A DNA stretch of 64,000 nucleotides from Climacteris rufus (taxonomy: Eukaryota; Chordata; Aves; Passeriformes; Climacteridae), in assembly GCA_013398175.1 (NCBI GenBank), contig VZRZ01005362.1, forward strand, positions 186,001 through 250,000, read 5' to 3'. Both the position numbers and the translations under genes were made by a program. The notes beneath the pieces are model-generated. The model was not told the origin of the DNA. It worked only from the letters and a program-made list of their open reading frames with translations, and did not search any database. How positions within the stretch are numbered: position 1 is the first letter of the stretch; each line of letters begins with the position of its first letter. Shown one piece after another: positions 11,299 to 24,639 of this stretch.

Positions 11299-13125
11299 TT
11301 CAGATGCCCTTAAACAAGCTAAATGTGCCAGGAGTTCTAAGATGGATATTGATTACAAGCAAGGGTCTTATATGCCATATGTATGCATGCTCTTCAGGAA
11401 GACAATTTCCTATTAAATCCTCCTGAAAATATCTGAAATATTACCAATATTAACAAAGGGTACAATCATGTTTGGAAAAATGTCCTGAAATCCTGTTAGG
11501 TTTGTTTGGGTTTTTTTGTTGCCTTTATTTTGAAATGTTACTGATGTGTTTGATTTGGGGGTTTTGCTTTCATTTCTCTGCTAGTGTTTCCCTTGTTTTG
11601 CTGCATTTTTCACCAGTGAAGTGAGGAGCATGATACTGTGAAGAGTATCAGAGGGTAATAGATTTAAAGCTATTCAAAGGGAAACAACTTGGGTCACTTC
11701 TATTTCATTATGACATTTAGAGCATTGTATTTTCATCCCAGAAGGGACTGGAAAAAAAATGAGGAAATTGTGAGAAATTTTTGCTACAGAAAAAATGTTT
11801 TGTCGACTGCTCCACCCTCTGCTGAGGATTCTATTCAGTTCTGAAAGAGCAAACATCTATTGAATGTCCCCAGTCAGGGATTTCCTTGGAGAGTGCCCAT
11901 GCCTCCTTTAGGGCTTGAGAGCTGCTAAGAAGACTGTTCTGTGAGTACTGTTGAACTGGAGATTCACAACTTGCAATCATTTTTTAAAAGTCCCTATTTT
12001 TACTCTGAGAACCCTGGCAAATATTTTAGGAGCAAGAAGACATTTGGCCAAGCAGCTGAAAACACAAGGCTGCATGGAGGCTGTGACCCCTCAGGTAGCA
12101 GCTCATTCACTCCAGGGTTGTATGAACAGTGATTTAAATAAAAAAAATTACAGCTTGCTTCCTGAGGTCTGCTGAGGCACTGATGCATCCTCTCTCCTCC
12201 TTGGAATCAGAAAGGTGAGAAAATACAGTCCCTCCCTGTGATTCTTTTCTTCAGGGGAAAAGAATAATTGTTGCCTAAATCCAGTTTAATCTGCATTCTG
12301 TCCCTTGGTCCCAGGCTTTACCCTGTATCAGCCAGCTGTAAAACCCCTAAGAGGGACAAAAACTTATTTTTGGCTTTTGAATTACATAACCTTTCAGGTG
12401 AGGTGTTCAGCGGATGACGGTGCAGAGGGGGAAGCAGTGGAACTGGCTGTGCAGCTCATCCCACCATGGAGCTGGACGTGCTGAGCTCGGAGAGCTGTGG
12501 TGTTAATGGTCTGTAGCACATAGGAAGTGAGCAGGGTGAGTGATAAGGTCTGGATCTGGGGTCTGACAATTCCCTCAGGTGCCTGAAAGACCCGGCATTT
12601 CTGCCTGAGCTGTTAAAGGGTCTGCTGCAGAAGACAGACAGCACCATGATTAGAACCATCTGTTTTTCACTCTTGCCACAGCATATTCAATGTTAAGGAC
12701 TCACAGGGGTTACAGCTGGGTCCAAAACACTCTTTTTGCTGATATATACCACATGCAGAATCCATTTCTAACCAGCTTCCTCTGTCAGCCTGTTGGTGGC
12801 TTGGGGCACACACCTGGCAAGGAGGACTGTGCTGTGCTCTGCCAGCGTGTGACAGGCTACCAAAGAGGGCCAGTAAACTGTGCAAGCCCTGGAGAAGTTA
12901 TAGGCTGTGTGACCCTGTCCAAATTCACTAAATGCTTTGAATAATGTAATTCATGACTGGAGCACCTCTTGCTTAATCCCATCACAAGAGGGAACCCATG
13001 GTACACGGCTTGCTCATGGCCAAAGGAACAAGGAACCACCCTGGAAATCCATTTCACTGTTGTGGAAGGGCTACGAAGATGTGAAGGGACACATTTCTGT
13101 TTCCCAGCCTGCCATTTCAGGCTAG
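11299..13125. other. Unique non-coding stretch, no gene seen
   Basis: No repeat family identified. Overlapping short frames on both strands (for example 11941-12188 and 12667-13174) shadow one another and are not protein-like. Confidence 0.6.
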
Positions 13126-13520
13126 TCACAGAATGATAGGATAGTTTGGGTTGGAAGGGACCTTTAAATGACACCTAGTCCAATCACCCTGCAATGAGCA
13201 GGGACATCTTCAGCTAGATCAGGTTCTTCCAAGTCCTGTCCAACCTGGCCTTGAATGTTTCTAGGGATGAGGCATCTACCACCTCTCTGGGCAACTTGTG
13301 CCAGTGTTTCACCATCCTCAATGTAAAAAACTTCTTCTTTATATCTAATCTAAATTGCCTTTATTTCAGTTTAAAACCATTACCCCTTGTCCTATCACAA
13401 GAGGCTCTGTCAATAATTGTCACAACCTTTCTTGTAGACCCCCTTGAGACACTGGAAAGCTGCAAGAAGGTGTCATCAGACTCTTCTCCAGGCTGAATAT
13501 CTCCAACTCTCTCAGCCTTT
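13126..13520 (-). repeat. CR1 LINE, 5'-truncated, antisense orientation
   Basis: About 395 bp, from TCACAGAATGATAGGATAG on the plus strand (complement of the 3' tail) through GGTTGGAAGGGACC, the CTGGGCAACTTGTGCCAGTG block and CCCCTTGTCCTATCAC to TCTTCTCCAGGCTGAATATC and CTCTCTCAGCC. All landmarks are collinear with CR1 3' UTR; truncation falls just outside the ORF2 tail. Confidence 0.95.
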
Positions 13521-16500
13521 AATCATGAGTCACTGCGTTATGATTTATTTATTTAAAAAAAATAAAGAAAAAAAGAGAAATTTCAGCCCAGATATCTAAC
13601 CTTTTGGCTGCAGGATGCAGCACATCTGTTGGCATGGCTTTGACCATGCACCAGTGTGGTTCCTTCCATTCACTGCCAACCTCAGGTGGTCCCTGCTGGT
13701 GGTCCCACCAGCATCTGTGCAAACCCCAAGAGCTCTTTCCCATTTTGTGTTTGCCTCCCTGCCATATTAGCACTTTCTGCCTCTGTGTTGCTGTCTTTGT
13801 CATCCTTCTCCAGCAGCTCATTGGCAGGGATATCCAAACAGAAAATCCTCTGCTCTGCTGCTCGTGGAAATGCCCTGCATAAGAGACGGCTCTGACCAAC
13901 CTGCAGAACAGCAGCCACTTGGGAGAGAAGCCTGCTCCCAGATGCATAAATGTGGATTATCTGCAGTCCAGGCAGAATGAAAAGTGGTTGATCTGTGCTG
14001 TGTGTCATGAGAATACGCCCCAGAGGCCACCTGGACACCAGAGATCCAAAGCATGAAATCACCATTGCAGTGAAATGATGCCAAGCAGATTAGGAAAATA
14101 TCAGAAAAAATCAAAATCCAGTGTTTAGTGGCAGGCACTGAGACGCATCTGCAGGCATCTAAACGAAAGATTTCACAGCTGAAGGTGTTGAGCACCCAAA
14201 GTGGCCATGAAAGAGGATGATATAAAACTGTGCAGATTTAAACAGAGCTGACACCTACTTGGTTGTGCTCTTATCTGCTAAATCAGAGCTTGTATTGCAA
14301 AAGAATTATTGTCCCCCTACTTAATGCATGTTAATCAACAGAGCAAATTACTCTGTTCCCCCAGGTCTTATTAAGAGCTAAAAGCAATTTTCAGCAAGTT
14401 ACAGGATTGGGAAGGCAGTGGGTCTGACAGAACACATGAGAAACTGTGTCCTAGAGTATATAGAATAAAATCCATTATTTTAACTGTACAGTTTTTACCT
14501 GCTGTATTATTTTGTGTAGTTCAGTAGTTTAATAATAAACAATTTCTCCTGTTTGATGATCCAGGCTTGGCACTGAGAAGTGGGTAAATTAAAAACGAGT
14601 GAATTCTAGTTAGATTGAGCATCTTCCAGCCCACCTTGGCCTTTCCACTAACTTACTGGTTTAAGAAAACCACTCATTCATGGTGGGGTTTAGATCCAGC
14701 AAGAATGACTATCTATGCTTCTAAAGCAATGCATTAAAACAGGTATCTTTGGCTATGTCAGTTCTCATTGTCCTGGAGGACAGGATTTTCCCACACCACC
14801 TTTTTTTCTGCCCAGCTGCTTTGAATTAAAGCCAGCTCTTCAAGAGCCCATTTTTCTCTCCCTGGTACCAGTGTAAATCAAAAGCTAACCCTGTTAATGT
14901 CACTGGTGTAAAATTGGAGGAAATGATAGAAGAATTAGCCTGGGAAAAATCTAATTTGCTTCTTGCGCTCTGTCTTTCCAAGTTCAATCTAGATTAAAAA
15001 TATTCACCAATGTATACAAATGGGAAACCAGCACAGCACACCATCTGTCTGGGAGTGGAAAAATCAGAACTTTTTCCCTAACTCTCAGTCTTGCTATAAA
15101 GCAAACAAAAGTGGACAAGACCCTTCACCAGTTCCATGCTAAGAAAACACAAGAAAGCTGCACAATACCTATAGATTGCAGTTCAAGGCATCTGGCATAA
15201 GCTGAGCTTTGGAGTTAACTGAAACCCTGGACCTGCAGGGTTAATGTATGTTTATATAAGCACCACAAGCTGTCATTTTACTTCTCTTCCATGCATATTT
15301 GCCATGGCCCACACGTACAACAGAGCTCTTTTCAGAGATGACATAATGTAGTGTTTTGCGAAAAAAAAAACTGAAAAAAAAAAGGGGTGAAAGTTTTCTT
15401 TTCATCCTGCCAATGGGAAATGTGCCTTATGAGCTTCAGCAAATTACTGCCTGGAGGCAGAACAAGTTCTTTGTAATACTTTGGTGCTAAAACAGGTACC
15501 TAGTCATCTATCCAGCAGGGTCTCACATAGCTGTATCCTCTGGAGAGAGCTGGATGCCTTTGAACTTTCCTTCCCAGCAGTGCTGCTGCACGGAGTTATG
15601 CTCTAGGATGCCATTCCTCTCTCAGGAGGTCTGCTACAGCTGCAATACATGTTTTATGGGTTCTGCAAAAAGAAATGGTCCCACAGAAAATACAGTAGCT
15701 ACATTCAGGTGCATATTTTGCTAGTCTGTGTATTCTTCTGACAGCCACGGACAAATGTGAATGCTGTGGTTGTAACAGGGCGTGCTCAGTACATCTTTCT
15801 CCTTATGAGGAACTTGACTGCAATAAGTCACATTGTCAAACAGAGTTTGGGTGAGCTGGAGAGGGAGGATGGCCAGCATAAAGAGCTTAATGCCTTCCAT
15901 GAGCTTAAATGCAGGGGATGCTCAAGGTGGAATACATATATCTAATGTCATGTCTCTGTGGGACAAAGCAGTGCACCTGAGCTAGAGTCATCCTAGTGAC
16001 TGGAAATGCACTGAGAAAATGAGACTGAACCCAGACAGTTCCAAACCCCGAGTCACACAAACACTTTTCAGGACTTGACTGCTTCATAAAAAGGTGAATT
16101 GCCTGCAAAACAGTTATTCAGGCAGCTGGGCTGGGTGCCCTTGCTCCAGCCTGGCCTCACAATGCATATGGTGGATACAGCCAGAGAGAGTGGGATGGGA
16201 TTTACTAGAGCAAACTTGACCCATGGGAGTATCAAGGGGTTCATATCACAATGGAGAAAAACCACCCAACCTGTACTTTCTGAAGTATTTCTGTAAATAA
16301 ATACCTAACTTGAAAGAAAAAGATGCTGAATGAACTGAAAATGGCCTTTGAAGTCTCCAAGGATAGAGTTGTTTTATCAGTCATGATCTAAGTACATGAC
16401 TGGGACAGAGTTTGTGAACAGAGATCTTAACTGTCCCCACAAGACTTGTCTCACTCAAAAATCACAGCACTTAACATTCCTGTCAGTAAACCAGCCCTAC

Positions 16501-16950
16501 TCTCTCATTACTGGGTCACAGTGTGGGAAGGAAAATCTTGCCATTGCTCAATTTGATTTTCCCTGTTTTTAGTGGATTACTGAAGTGACCATTTGTGCAG
16601 CCTTGGTGAACTCTACCAGCCTTCCCTGACACAGCTCCATGTACCTGAGAATTGACTGCCCACTGAGGGTGGTTACTGGATAACTTGTGTTTCTCTTTGT
16701 CCCCCTGTGTCCTACAGTAGAATGTATTTCTCAGGAATGAAGAACTGGGTGTCTGTTTGTTCGCTTTGAAACTGCACTTAACCCAGCCTGGGTTCAGTAG
16801 GGCATGTTGTTTAAGCTTTAGTTTCTGTATTCTGGTTCTTATTATGACTTTCTTAAGAGCTCTGAAATCTTTCTTGTCAATATTTTCTGATATTTTCTCA
16901 TAAATGTGTTGTTGCTCTCACTCTCCAACACTACCCAGGATAAATTTGTA
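13521..16950. other. Unique non-coding stretch with A tracts
   Basis: No gene found. Three overlapping minus-strand frames of 125-132 codons (13549-14195) exclude one another and look random. An A-rich simple tract occurs at 15361-15383. The rest is ordinary AT-leaning sequence. Confidence 0.6.
15361..15383. repeat. Interrupted poly-A tract
   Basis: Two runs of ten A residues separated by CTG; no associated retroposon recognised upstream. Confidence 0.9.
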
Positions 16951-17006
16951 GAATCACAGAATGGTTTGGGTTGGATGGGACCTTAAAGATCATCTAGTTC
17001 CAGTCA
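16951..17006 (-). repeat. CR1 LINE, extreme 3' end only, antisense
   Basis: GAATCACAGAATGGTTTGGG, then TTGGATGGGACCTTAAAG and ATCATCTAGTTCCAGTC, match the complement of the CR1 3' terminus. Similarity stops after about 56 bp, so only the end of the element was inserted. Confidence 0.92.
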
Positions 17007-17429
17007 AAGTTCTTAAACTTTCCCAGTGTTAGGCATTCTTCTAAGTTCCTGAATCCATGGCCCATTCTGTTCTTGCTGCCACTGCTTTTTCAACGTGGCT
17101 TTAAGCACAAGCTGTGTTAGGACCATGTGCAGTGCTTTACCAGACATCTGTGGATATCTCTGCTTAAATATTTGCCCATCAGGTGAAGACATCTCCAGTC
17201 TCCTGTTCAGATTCTCTCAAGTTTTACCAGACCATCTAATTAAATATCACAAGACTTCTATGAAACCAATTCATGTTACAGCCTTGTTTTTATGTGGTTA
17301 AAATGTGGGTGAGCAAATGGTCTGGCCAAGGGAGAGGCCAGACCAGTGCCTAGCGGTCCCTCCTCTCTGGATTAGAAGACAGGGTTGCCCACATGCCCTT
17401 TTGCCTTGAGCTCCAGCCAAGTGACTTAT
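17007..17429. other. Unique non-coding stretch
   Basis: Nothing recognised. Confidence 0.55.
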
Positions 17430-17600
17430 GTTCTGTTCAGAAACAATCAATTTTATTGCTTTCCCATGTAAATAAAAGCGGCATATCGCCCGCCACTGGG
17501 TGACAAGCAATTTCCTTCTACTCCCCCACTTATAATAAAGGAGAGAAATTGTAGATGACATCGTTGCAGAATGACATAGAAAACAGCAATTTATGCATTT
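17430..17600. other. CpG-retaining AT-rich block, candidate conserved non-coding DNA
   Basis: Within AT-rich sequence (AAACAATCAATTTTATTGC, AATTTATGCATTTCCC) there are clustered CpGs: AAAGCGGCATATCGCCCGCC and ACATCGTTGC. This mix of AT-rich transcription-factor-like words with preserved CpG is common in vertebrate enhancers. A minus-strand frame crosses it but is not protein-like. Function is inferred only. Confidence 0.25.
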
Positions 17601-20237
17601 CCCAGGGGAAAAGGAAAAAAGGACAAGGGAAGGCTGTATCTCCCTGTTAAACCTGCAGCTGCACATTGCCAGTGCGTTGCTACACTTTAAAATTGTTTCT
17701 TGGAAAGATGCATTTATTTTTATTGTGGCATGACACTGATAGAAAGAAGGGGGAGGAAAAAATGTGGCAAAGTGCACCCCTTAGTGGGAATTGTTGCAGT
17801 CTCCATTTCAGGCCTGTCTGGGACATCTGGACAGATCTCTCATGTTCTCTGCTAGTCACTGTGTTGCCTAGACCCAAAAACCTAGAGATCCCATACCTGA
17901 TTCTCTGTCATCTTCTCCTCTGGTTGCAATAAAGTGTCAAAGCAGAACAAGTTGACACAGGGATAAATGTGGGGTTTCAGGTGTGAGGTCTGTGGGTCTC
18001 ACTGGAGTTCCTCTTCAGGTCAGCAAAGAAAGCCTCAACCACTGAAACCAGACTCTGAGCCACACCTGAGCCATCTCCAGGCCAGGCTTAGTTTGGCTAA
18101 GAATTCATATTTTCATTACTAAAATGAATTTATCCCTCCAGTGAGCTGAGAATACAATGCCCTCCACAACAAAACAATGACATTTTCTGTTTGTGCCCTG
18201 CCTGTGTTGTGCCCAGCACTTAGAGCAAATAGATGCCATTTAGTTGCTTTGGAAGTTTTAAATATTTTTAATCTCTCCTAACTTTAGATGTCAACCATGC
18301 AGAAACACATATGAACTCCTTAACTCACACATGGACTACTTAACTGGGGCTCCTGTTCCAGTACCTGAAAAGAAATGAAGCTCTGCTGGTGGTGCTCTAT
18401 TTCAAGTACCTTCTTTAAGCCAGAAGGAACCACCTCTGTTCCCCTCATCTGAGTATAAAGTATCTTTGATTGGTTCAGACAGGATTACCTATAGACAAGT
18501 CTTGCTCTCTGTGTATCAAAGGTCAGTTTAACACACTCATACAATTTGCTTTATATTCCACTGAGAGGGGCCACTCAGGGTAATAAAGAAAGTATGGCAA
18601 AAAATTGAAATACAATGAAAAAAGGAGGCAAGAGATCAAAGATCTTACAACAGAGAAGGCTGTCTATTCAGACTGCACTCATTTAATAAAAAAAAAGAAA
18701 AAGGCTGTTTTCTATCCCCATATTTTCTCTTGACCATAAGGTAGCACAACCTCTGCCAGAATAGCCACTGAGATCTACCTGCAGTTGTTTGAATCCCTCT
18801 CCACCAAAGCCTCGACTTTAAAGTAAGTCACATTAATCCAGGGAAAGCCCATGGCACCATCTAGAGGGAAGAAAGAAATACTGGAGCTTCTGGATTGCGG
18901 TGTTTTGTCTCCCGTGAGGAATGCCATTACCTGAAGGATCAGACATGGAGATAGGCTGGAGGGAAACGGAAGGGCAGTTTTTGAGGAAGGAGAGGGGGGA
19001 GAGGGAACTGCGAGAGGAATAAAATAGATCCAATTACTTTCTCTGTGGCTGCCTGCAATCAATAATGCAGTGGCTCAAAGATTAGATTTGAAGCAATCTG
19101 TCTGGAGATGATGGAAATGTTGCAGGCAAGAAAATATCCATGAAAGTCGTCCTCTAAAGATGTGTCAGCTTCTTGAAAAGTCTGGACAGTCTGTTTTTTT
19201 CCAGCTCTTTCATCTCCAAAAGCTTTCTGAAAGAATGATGATTTCCTCCAGCAATCCTTCCCACTTGTCTTTTGGAGACACCCATATCCTGCTATGGCCC
19301 TTTCTTTGCCTTGTATGTTCTCCAGGGTCCAAAACACCTCTTCAGCTTTCTAAGAAGCTCTGTTATGATTTGGTACTGTGGATAAAATCCAGAATTAGAT
19401 GTTGGGAATTCTATAGTATGAAAACCACTAACATTATCAGGATCCGCTGATATCTTGTGTGCTTGTCTGCTTCTCAGAACTTGTGAATCTCAGGATAAAA
19501 TTTGTTACTGAGTTATCCTACACTCTGACATTGGTTATCCTCAGAGTTCTGCTTGGCTATTGCATTTAAAGCTTCTGTGGGGTTCTGTGCACCCCTGTGT
19601 AGGTTCTGTCTGCAGCCCTTTCCCCATGTCAATGCCCCTGCTCTGGTCTTTTGGGAAGGACCCAGTCGGGGCACCAGTTAGCCGAGAGAAGCATGGATCA
19701 GGTGGAGTGCAGGTTGGTGTGGGTAAGCTCAGGGCACTTCAGCCTCATCCACAGCCAAAGTGAACCTTTAAACCTGGCAAGATTCACTTTGTCAAGAGCT
19801 TCTCTGCAGAACTGTGTTGTTGGAGCTGGAATCTCCCATCCCTCTGATGCTCAAGAGACATCACAAAGGGCTGGTGCAGAGGGCAGAGCTCTGTGCTCCT
19901 GCCTGGATCCATCTCCACACATCTGTCCAGCTCCAGCAGGTGCAGTGGGGATGAGAAAGCCAAAGGCCTTGCCTGTGGATAAACCTGGGTCCCTACTGCT
20001 GGCCAGGCCATGGCATGGAGAAACCAACCTCACCACAGGAGGGTGAGGAGACTGGCAAGGCTCAGAGAGGGTGGTAGCAGTTCTAGGGGTCTTCTCTACA
20101 TCACGGGAGTCCAAGTCACATCTTCCCGGTGGCACCCCAGCTTTCAGCCTCGGTGTGCTTTCTGCTGGTGCAGGCCTCCAAAAGCTCTGGCTGAGTGGAG
20201 CAATACCACAGACACACAAAAAACCATGAGATATAAA
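17601..20237. other. Unique non-coding stretch, no gene seen
   Basis: No repeat family or coding exon recognised. The section 19560-20240 is GC-richer and carries several mutually overlapping chance frames on both strands. Confidence 0.55.
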
Positions 20238-20512
20238 ACCATAGAATCATAAAGGTTGGAAAAGTCCTCCAACATCAAGTCCAACTTTTGACCAAATACC
20301 ACTATGCCCTCTAAACCATATCATGAAGTGTCTACTCATGTCTACTCATTTTTTGAACACTTCCAGGGATGGCAACTCCATCACTTCCCTGAGGAACTTG
20401 GTTCCAAGGCTTTGCCACTTTTACAGTGATGAAACTTTCCCTGATTTCCATCCTGAACCTCCCCTGGAATAGCTTGAGGATGTTGCCCCTTGTCCTATCA
20501 GACATCTTCCAA
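20238..20512 (-). repeat. CR1 LINE, 5'-truncated, antisense
   Basis: The plus strand opens with ACCATAGAATCATAAAGGTTGG (CR1 3' tail complement), followed by AGTCCAACTTTTGACC, the CCAGGGATGGCAACTCCATC block, and CCCTTGTCCTATCAGACATC at the truncation point. A 10-bp word (GTCTACTCAT) is doubled near 20331-20350. The truncated edge was later included in the 162-bp duplication at 20416-20739. Confidence 0.93.
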
Positions 20513-20739
20513 AGTATTAAAGGGAGCAGGGAAATTGGTAAGATCTGGAGGATTCTCCCTCACTGTACATTTCTCTTCACTTTTACAGTGACGAAACTTT
20601 CCCTGATTTCCATTCTGAACCTCCCCTGGAATAGCTTGAGGATGTTGCCCCTTGTCCTATCAGACATCTTCCAAAGTATTAAAGGGAGCAGGGAAATTGG
20701 TAAGATCTGGAGGATTCTCCCTCACTGTACATTTCTCTT
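20416..20739. repeat. Direct tandem duplication, 162 bp x 2
   Basis: The unit at 20416-20577 is repeated at 20578-20739 with an exact offset of 162 bp (for example TGTTGCCCCT at 20481 and 20643). I see only two substitutions between the copies (GATG/GACG and CATCC/CATTC). Each unit contains the last ~97 bp of the CR1 copy plus ~65 bp of flanking unique sequence, so the duplication postdates CR1 insertion. Because 162 is divisible by three, a chance 127-codon frame stays open across both units. Confidence 0.97.
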
Positions 20740-23700
20740 CAGTTACATCGATTTGGCGGTGGAGAATGAGGCTGATGTGGTGAGGCTACATCACCACACG
20801 GTGGCATGAGCTCTCTTCAGCAGCTCTTGGTAACCGTGTGTTGCAGTATAGGCACTGGAGCTGCTGCTCCACCAGCCCAGAGCATTCTGTTGTCTCTTGA
20901 AAAGCAAAGACGGACTTTGCAAAGACACAGGCAGCTGCAAGTCTGATCAGAACTTCAGTTCCACTCACACAGCACTTTGGAAGTGTACAAAGACTCCAGT
21001 TCTGGCAGGAAGAAAATACTGAAGACCACAGAAATATTGCTGAGCTGGCATGAAATGTTCTGGTGTATGTGTACAGTCAGATCTTTTCTGCACCTGCTCT
21101 CAATGATACTTTCAACACCAGGAGAATTATTAATATATTTACTACATTCCTATGTTCATTTGTTTTAGTTTCATTCCCCCATGGTCTTGCTGGTGCAGGA
21201 AAAAGTCTTTTGAATATGTATTAAATAGACCTTTGCACAAAGGGGTTTTGGCTGGTTTGGTCCTGCTGCACTGCATGTGTCAAATGAGAAGACAGAGTTG
21301 CTAAAGCACAGTCTGGTAAAGGATGTAGTAAAAGTTTTAATGCTGGAACTAGTGCTGATCTTTGGCATCTGTCTACTGAAGATGATTTAGAGATAATCTT
21401 ATCTATCATTTTATTTTGTGATGCTGCAAAAAACTTCACTCCATGTGCTCTGGACCAGACATGGCATTTTCTAAATGAGAAAGTGCAGTTTCATCAGTAT
21501 AGAAACTTTCCATAGGAACATGTCGATTCGATTACTTTATACTCAGAAAAAGCAGAGCAGAGCCAATGTTCTCAATTCCAACTCTTACTGGCAATGTTCT
21601 TGGAATAGAACCATGTGATTTTTTCTGTTCCCAAATGATTGGTTTCTAAATCACTTTCATTTAATGGTTAAGTTATAAATTTTAACAATAGCTTCTATTT
21701 GCCTTTCGAGGTAGGCTGGAATGAAAATACAAGTGTTTTTTAAGACTTTGATTCCCAAGTAAAAGAGAGGGGAAGGATTTTTTTATTTTTTTATTTTTTT
21801 TGGGAGGAAAAAAATCTGTGGTTTTGAAAGAAGTTGTCATTCTGAGACTCAAACTGTAATGAAAAGTGTTTGATGAAGATTGGATGTGTATTACAGGACC
21901 TGAGAGACCAAATCACTCTTCTCTCCTGAACTCAACAGCAGCGGAATGAAACACAGCAGGTTTCAGGACTGTGACCACTCGCCACTTCTTGCTGCAAGCA
22001 TGGGCAGCCTCAGCAAATCTAGAAAATTGGAAGGGACTTGTTTTTCCAGCTATGTAACCACAGTGGATGTTTAACCACATTTGTTCTTAGATTTGTTAGG
22101 AAATATCTGCTTCTTTTCTACTTTACATTAGCCATGGTCTTGAATCCAAGTCCAACCAGCCATCATCACCTTGCTCCTTACACTCTTTAAAAGCTTTATC
22201 ATGTTAAAAAAACCTTGTAAAATCCATGTATTTGCTGGCTCATCAGAGAAGATGACTTGGAAGAAACTGCCTACAAGTACATTGAAAGAAGGAATTAAAA
22301 AGCAGTTCAGCACCACTGCAGAACTTTTTCCAAGTGCAATTCTTCCTTCATGAAAGGCCTATGATGAATGGATTGCAGAAATGTTGTCATATTATACTAA
22401 TGTGTAATAGTAACAGGATCTGTGGAAAGGTTCAGGTAATGCTGATATTGCCTTTGAACAAATGTAAAGTAGGGAAGATATAGGAGTCCATTTCATCTGT
22501 GGATTTTTGCAAATTTAAAATGTAAGAATAACCATCCTGGGACAAGGAAAGTACCCATCAGCCTAGTAATAGCTAGTAAATTAAGAGGGGCTCTTCATTT
22601 TCACTCACATGGCTAATCTTTCTAACTCCCTGCTTTTCAAAAGCACTGTCCATGTCCAAACTTTGCAACATCAGGAATGGTCCCTGGTCTATGCTAATGC
22701 ATGCACAGTGCAAGTATGTCTCTGGTAGGAATAAATAATTACCGCTGAGGAAGATAAAATAAAAAGGAAATGCTGAGGCTATTTTGCCTGTTGAACTCGT
22801 CCAGGGTCTGGCAATCTGTGGTTTAGTGGTTTAAGAAACATGATGGATTTGATATTTGCTTCAGTTTGAACCATAAACAGACCTTCAGCCACTGTTAATA
22901 GTCTAATTAAGTGTTGAGTCTTTAACAACATTTTCATTTTCATCATGATCAGAAGACTGTTTTCCTATTTACTGAGAGCTGTGGGCTGGGGGTCACTTTT
23001 GCCACTCTTCCTCCTGGAACTTCTGGCCACATCTGTGTCTGGTGGAATCCATGTGTTTTCCTAGGCAGTACTGGTGTCCAGGCTATCACCATAACTTGTC
23101 AACATTACTGTGCTTGTTCAGGAATCCTAATCCAACTGCACCAATCAGTTCTGTTCAATGAGCTCCTGCAAGCACAATTTTTTCTCAAACTATTGTTGCT
23201 GTTACAACACTTGATTTCTCTTTGAATTCCTGTTCTAACTCCAGGCCCTTCCTTCCTTGTGACATAGTGGACACAGGGGACAATTGAAGGAACGAGTGAT
23301 ATTTGTTTGCAAACAGGTAAAAGCCAAATACAGAAAGGGAATGTAGTCACTGTCTTTACTACCACCTTATATATAAATAATTCCCAGTACAATGGAAGAC
23401 AACACACAGACACATCACGCTTGCATGTTGATGTAAAAGATATTAAGCAGGAAATATTTATTGGACTAGTGTTTTTAAAGTCCTCCTTCTCTCTTAGATG
23501 TAGGTACCTATAAAAAAGTTAGATTCATGTACCCAAATTCTGCTTTTGGACACAGACAAGCTGTCTCATTTTCCATTTGAACAGAGAGGAAATAGAAAAA
23601 GGAGCCTGCTTTTTTATAAGAACTGTGATGCTTATTTTTTTCAGCTATGATGGAGGACATCTGAGCTCCTCAGTCTGAAATTCTTCAGGCTCAGCAACTC

Positions 23701-24639
23701 CTTTTTCAATTTCAGCTAGAAGTGCCTGAACCAGCTACCTATTAACTAAAAACATCTGCAGGAACTCCTTACTTTCTGCTATTTGATACCTTGAAGATAA
23801 GACCACAAAATTTGGTCAAAAAAATCGGGTCAGAGGGAGAACAAGAAGTGAAAATTTGGTCATGAGGCATGACAGGGGAATGACAGGCTCTCCCTCCTGC
23901 TCCCAAGCTGTTTTATTTAAGGTCCCTGAATAAAAATGTATGGAGCTCCTTGAAGTTCATGAGCACAGCTCTGCTGCACAAGATGCTACAACAGCTGGCT
24001 GCTGCCTCTGACTTCTGCTTTGGGAGCTCCTTGTGGGGACAGTGGCACAGGAACCCTCTGGGTGTGTCTGCTGTTGACAGGTAAGGACAAGGACAAGGTC
24101 AGGGAAACCTTGGGGAACAGGTCAGAGGAACCACAGGCTCTGGCACTGAGGGACCTCTCGCAGCTTCTACTGAGAGTAGTCAGCTGTCCCAGCCCAGAGT
24201 GCCTGGAGGCTTTGATCCAGCTGTCACTGAGCAGGGGGGACGAAGCAGCCTTTGAGCTGCTGTTTTCTCTAGGATGTACTATAATATGTACGTTCAGATC
24301 CACACACAGAACTCTTCTTCCTTGTCATAGGAAGAACCAGGCTGTGAGACATAAAACACAGGCTGTGCAAGCCATAATCCTGCAAGAAATCTTAATTATC
24401 TTGCCCTTTCTTGTAATCAGCTCCTGACTCTTACAGAACCCAGATGGTTATAGGTATATATACCTCTCTGCACTATAACTGTTTGAATTTTAACCTTTCT
24501 TTTAACATCTTCTTATAACAAATGTGCAGTTCTTGAGCCGCCCTGTGACCATCAAACTCTCAAAAGCTCTGGTCTTCAGTGAGAAGGAACACTATGAATG
24601 TCCACAAAATGACATTGCTGACTTTAGCAGATGTACATG
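20740..24639. other. Unique AT-leaning non-coding stretch
   Basis: No gene or repeat family recognised apart from T-rich simple sequence at 21778-21801. A plus-strand frame at 24020-24427 includes a donor-like CAG/GTAAGG near 24081 but has no recognisable homology. Confidence 0.55.
21778..21801. repeat. T-rich low-complexity tract
   Basis: Runs of T interrupted by single A residues. Confidence 0.85.

Noticed and set aside
13549..14195. Three overlapping minus-strand frames of 125-132 codons
   Set aside because: They occupy different phases of the same DNA and none is protein-like; a local shortage of stops explains them.
17298..17777. 159-codon minus-strand frame
   Set aside because: No homology or domain; crosses a candidate conserved non-coding block, and the opposite strand is equally open in part.
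20426..20809. 127-codon frame with an internal 54-residue repeat
   Set aside because: It is produced by the 162-bp tandem duplication of a CR1 edge, whose length is a multiple of three.
24020..24427. 135-codon frame containing a donor-like CAG/GTAAGG at about 24081
   Set aside because: The frame continues through the donor, there is no recognisable domain, and the upstream part lacks a convincing acceptor or start context.
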